From Acidobacteriaceae bacterium (GTDB taxonomy: Bacteria > Acidobacteriota > Terriglobia > Terriglobales > Acidobacteriaceae): 7,115 nucleotides of DNA. Under the pieces are notes generated by a model. The model worked only from the letters and a program-made list of their open reading frames with translations, was not told the origin of the DNA and searched no databases. Shown here one piece after another: positions 6,381 to 7,115 of this stretch. Each line of letters starts with the position of its first letter. Position 1 is the first letter of the stretch. Where the stretch lies: positions 1,684 to 8,798 of the forward strand of contig PMBA01000396.1 of the NCBI GenBank assembly GCA_003152795.1. Direction: 5' to 3'. The position numbers and the translations under genes were made by a program.

Positions 6381-7088
6381 CTAGCCCAGAGCCGGGTCGC
6401 TAGCGCAACCCACCGCCGACAGTATCTCTAAAGGCTCAGGCCGGTCGGTATAGTCTTCGTTCGCCAGGGCGAACAGGATGCTGCCGTCGCGGTCGATCAC
6501 AAAGGTTGCCGGGATGGGTAGCTCCCAACTGGGGTCGCCGTTGGCGAAGGGCAGGTTGACGAAGGTGCTGCGGTAGAGCCCCTGCTGTTCGTCGGGGACG
6601 CGGTACACCAGCCCGAACTGGCGGGCGAGTCGATTGCCCGCGTCGACCAGCAGCGAAAAAGCCAGCCTGTGCTGGTCACGCATGAAGAACGACTGCTTCT
6701 CCGTTTGCGGGGAGACGGCGAGCAGCGACGCTCCGCCGGCCTCGATCTCGGCGGCGACGTAGTTCATGGCCTCCATCTGCCCGACGCAGAATGGGCACCA
6801 GCGGCCGCGGATGAAGCAGAGCACGAGGCGTCCTCTACTCAGCAGGTCGGCGGACGAGACCGGTTTGCCGTTGTGGTCCGGGAGTTCGAACCCGGGAGAC
6901 TGGGCGCCAACCTTGAGCGCTTTGGCAGCGAGTCCATCGGCTTTGAGGCTGGCTACGGCGCGGGCATGGACAGCCTGCACGTCGGCGGGGACGTACCTGG
7001 CGATGAGTTCTTTGCGCTCGGCAAAAATTTCGCGCAGCGGCCGGATGTCGCCGTAGGAGCCGGATTCCTGGAGCGAGCGCCACTTCAT
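6381..7088 (-). CDS. AhpC/TSA-family peroxiredoxin-like (thioredoxin-fold) protein
   Basis: A 235-residue thioredoxin-fold protein of the AhpC/TSA (redoxin) family, probably a cytoplasmic thiol oxidoreductase or peroxidase; no signal peptide is visible. An N-terminal helical region (1-55) precedes the fold. The fold starts with VGAQSPGFELPDHNGKPVS (60-78) and has the active site RGRWCPFC (94-101) with C98 and C101. LLAVSPQT (122-129), FSLLVDAGN (144-152) and the cis-Pro-containing PIPATFVIDRDGSI (191-204) follow, all expected of this family. The classical peroxiredoxin PxxxTxxC motif is absent and a thioredoxin-like CxxC takes its place, so peroxidase activity is less certain than the fold. 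The start ATG has GGAGA 6 bases ahead. The promoter lies beyond the window edge. Confidence 0.85.
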   Translation of the reverse strand: MKWRSLQESGSYGDIRPLREIFAERKELIARYVPADVQAVHARAVASLKADGLAAKALKVGAQSPGFELPDHNGKPVSSADLLSRGRLVLCFIRGRWCPFCVGQMEAMNYVAAEIEAGGASLLAVSPQTEKQSFFMRDQHRLAFSLLVDAGNRLARQFGLVYRVPDEQQGLYRSTFVNLPFANGDPSWELPIPATFVIDRDGSILFALANEDYTDRPEPLEILSAVGCASDPALG

Positions 7089-7094
7089 AAAAGG

Positions 7095-7099
7095 TCTCC
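7095..7099 (-). promoter_or_regulatory. Ribosome binding site of the peroxiredoxin-like gene
   Basis: GGAGA on the - strand lies 6 bases ahead of the ATG at 7088 and supports that start. Confidence 0.6.
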
Positions 7100-7115
7100 G
7101 CTGCGGACAATGCCG

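Overview
The window reads as bacterial chromosome, GC-rich by eye, most likely from an acidobacterium of the Solibacter/Bryobacter type. That placement is inferred from gene content: a membrane Ser/Thr kinase with a large C-terminal TolB/WD40-like beta-propeller, a membrane-anchored SpoIIE/PP2C phosphatase, and a lone BrnA-type antitoxin. No rRNA, tRNA, CRISPR array, transposase or phage gene is visible.

Layout. Two genes lie on the + strand: the 3' part of a membrane SpoIIE-type phosphatase (1-1119) and a nucleoside 2-deoxyribosyltransferase-like protein (1318-1752). Four genes lie on the - strand, in transcription order: a peroxiredoxin/thioredoxin-like protein (7088-6381), a BrnA-family antitoxin homologue (6310-6032), a two-domain deaminase (5924-4674) and the kinase (4417-1757). 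The two sets converge with only 4 bases between the deoxyribosyltransferase and kinase stop codons. There is no gene-free stretch over 300 bases; the longest is 256 bases (4418-4673).

The most notable non-coding element is a near-consensus ParB-binding centromere site (parS) at 6349-6364, between the peroxiredoxin-like gene and the antitoxin gene. Chromosomal parS sites usually lie in the origin-proximal part of the chromosome, so the window may be close to oriC. A second notable element is a set of five 12-bp direct repeats (4475-4538) that ends 2 bases from the -35 box of a good sigma70-type promoter for the kinase, as expected of an activator or repressor array.

How the genes might work together. 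The kinase (membrane-anchored, external propeller) and the PP2C phosphatase are both signalling proteins and could act in opposition, but nothing in the sequence proves that they share a target. The deoxyribosyltransferase and the deaminase both belong to nucleoside/nucleobase-acting families. The deaminase has an intact zinc site in its N-terminal half and what looks like a degenerate, zinc-less second copy of the fold in its C-terminal half. The antitoxin homologue has no BrnT toxin next to it. The - strand genes look individually promoted rather than one operon: the deaminase and the kinase each have a plausible -35/-10 pair with 17-bp spacing and a short leader.
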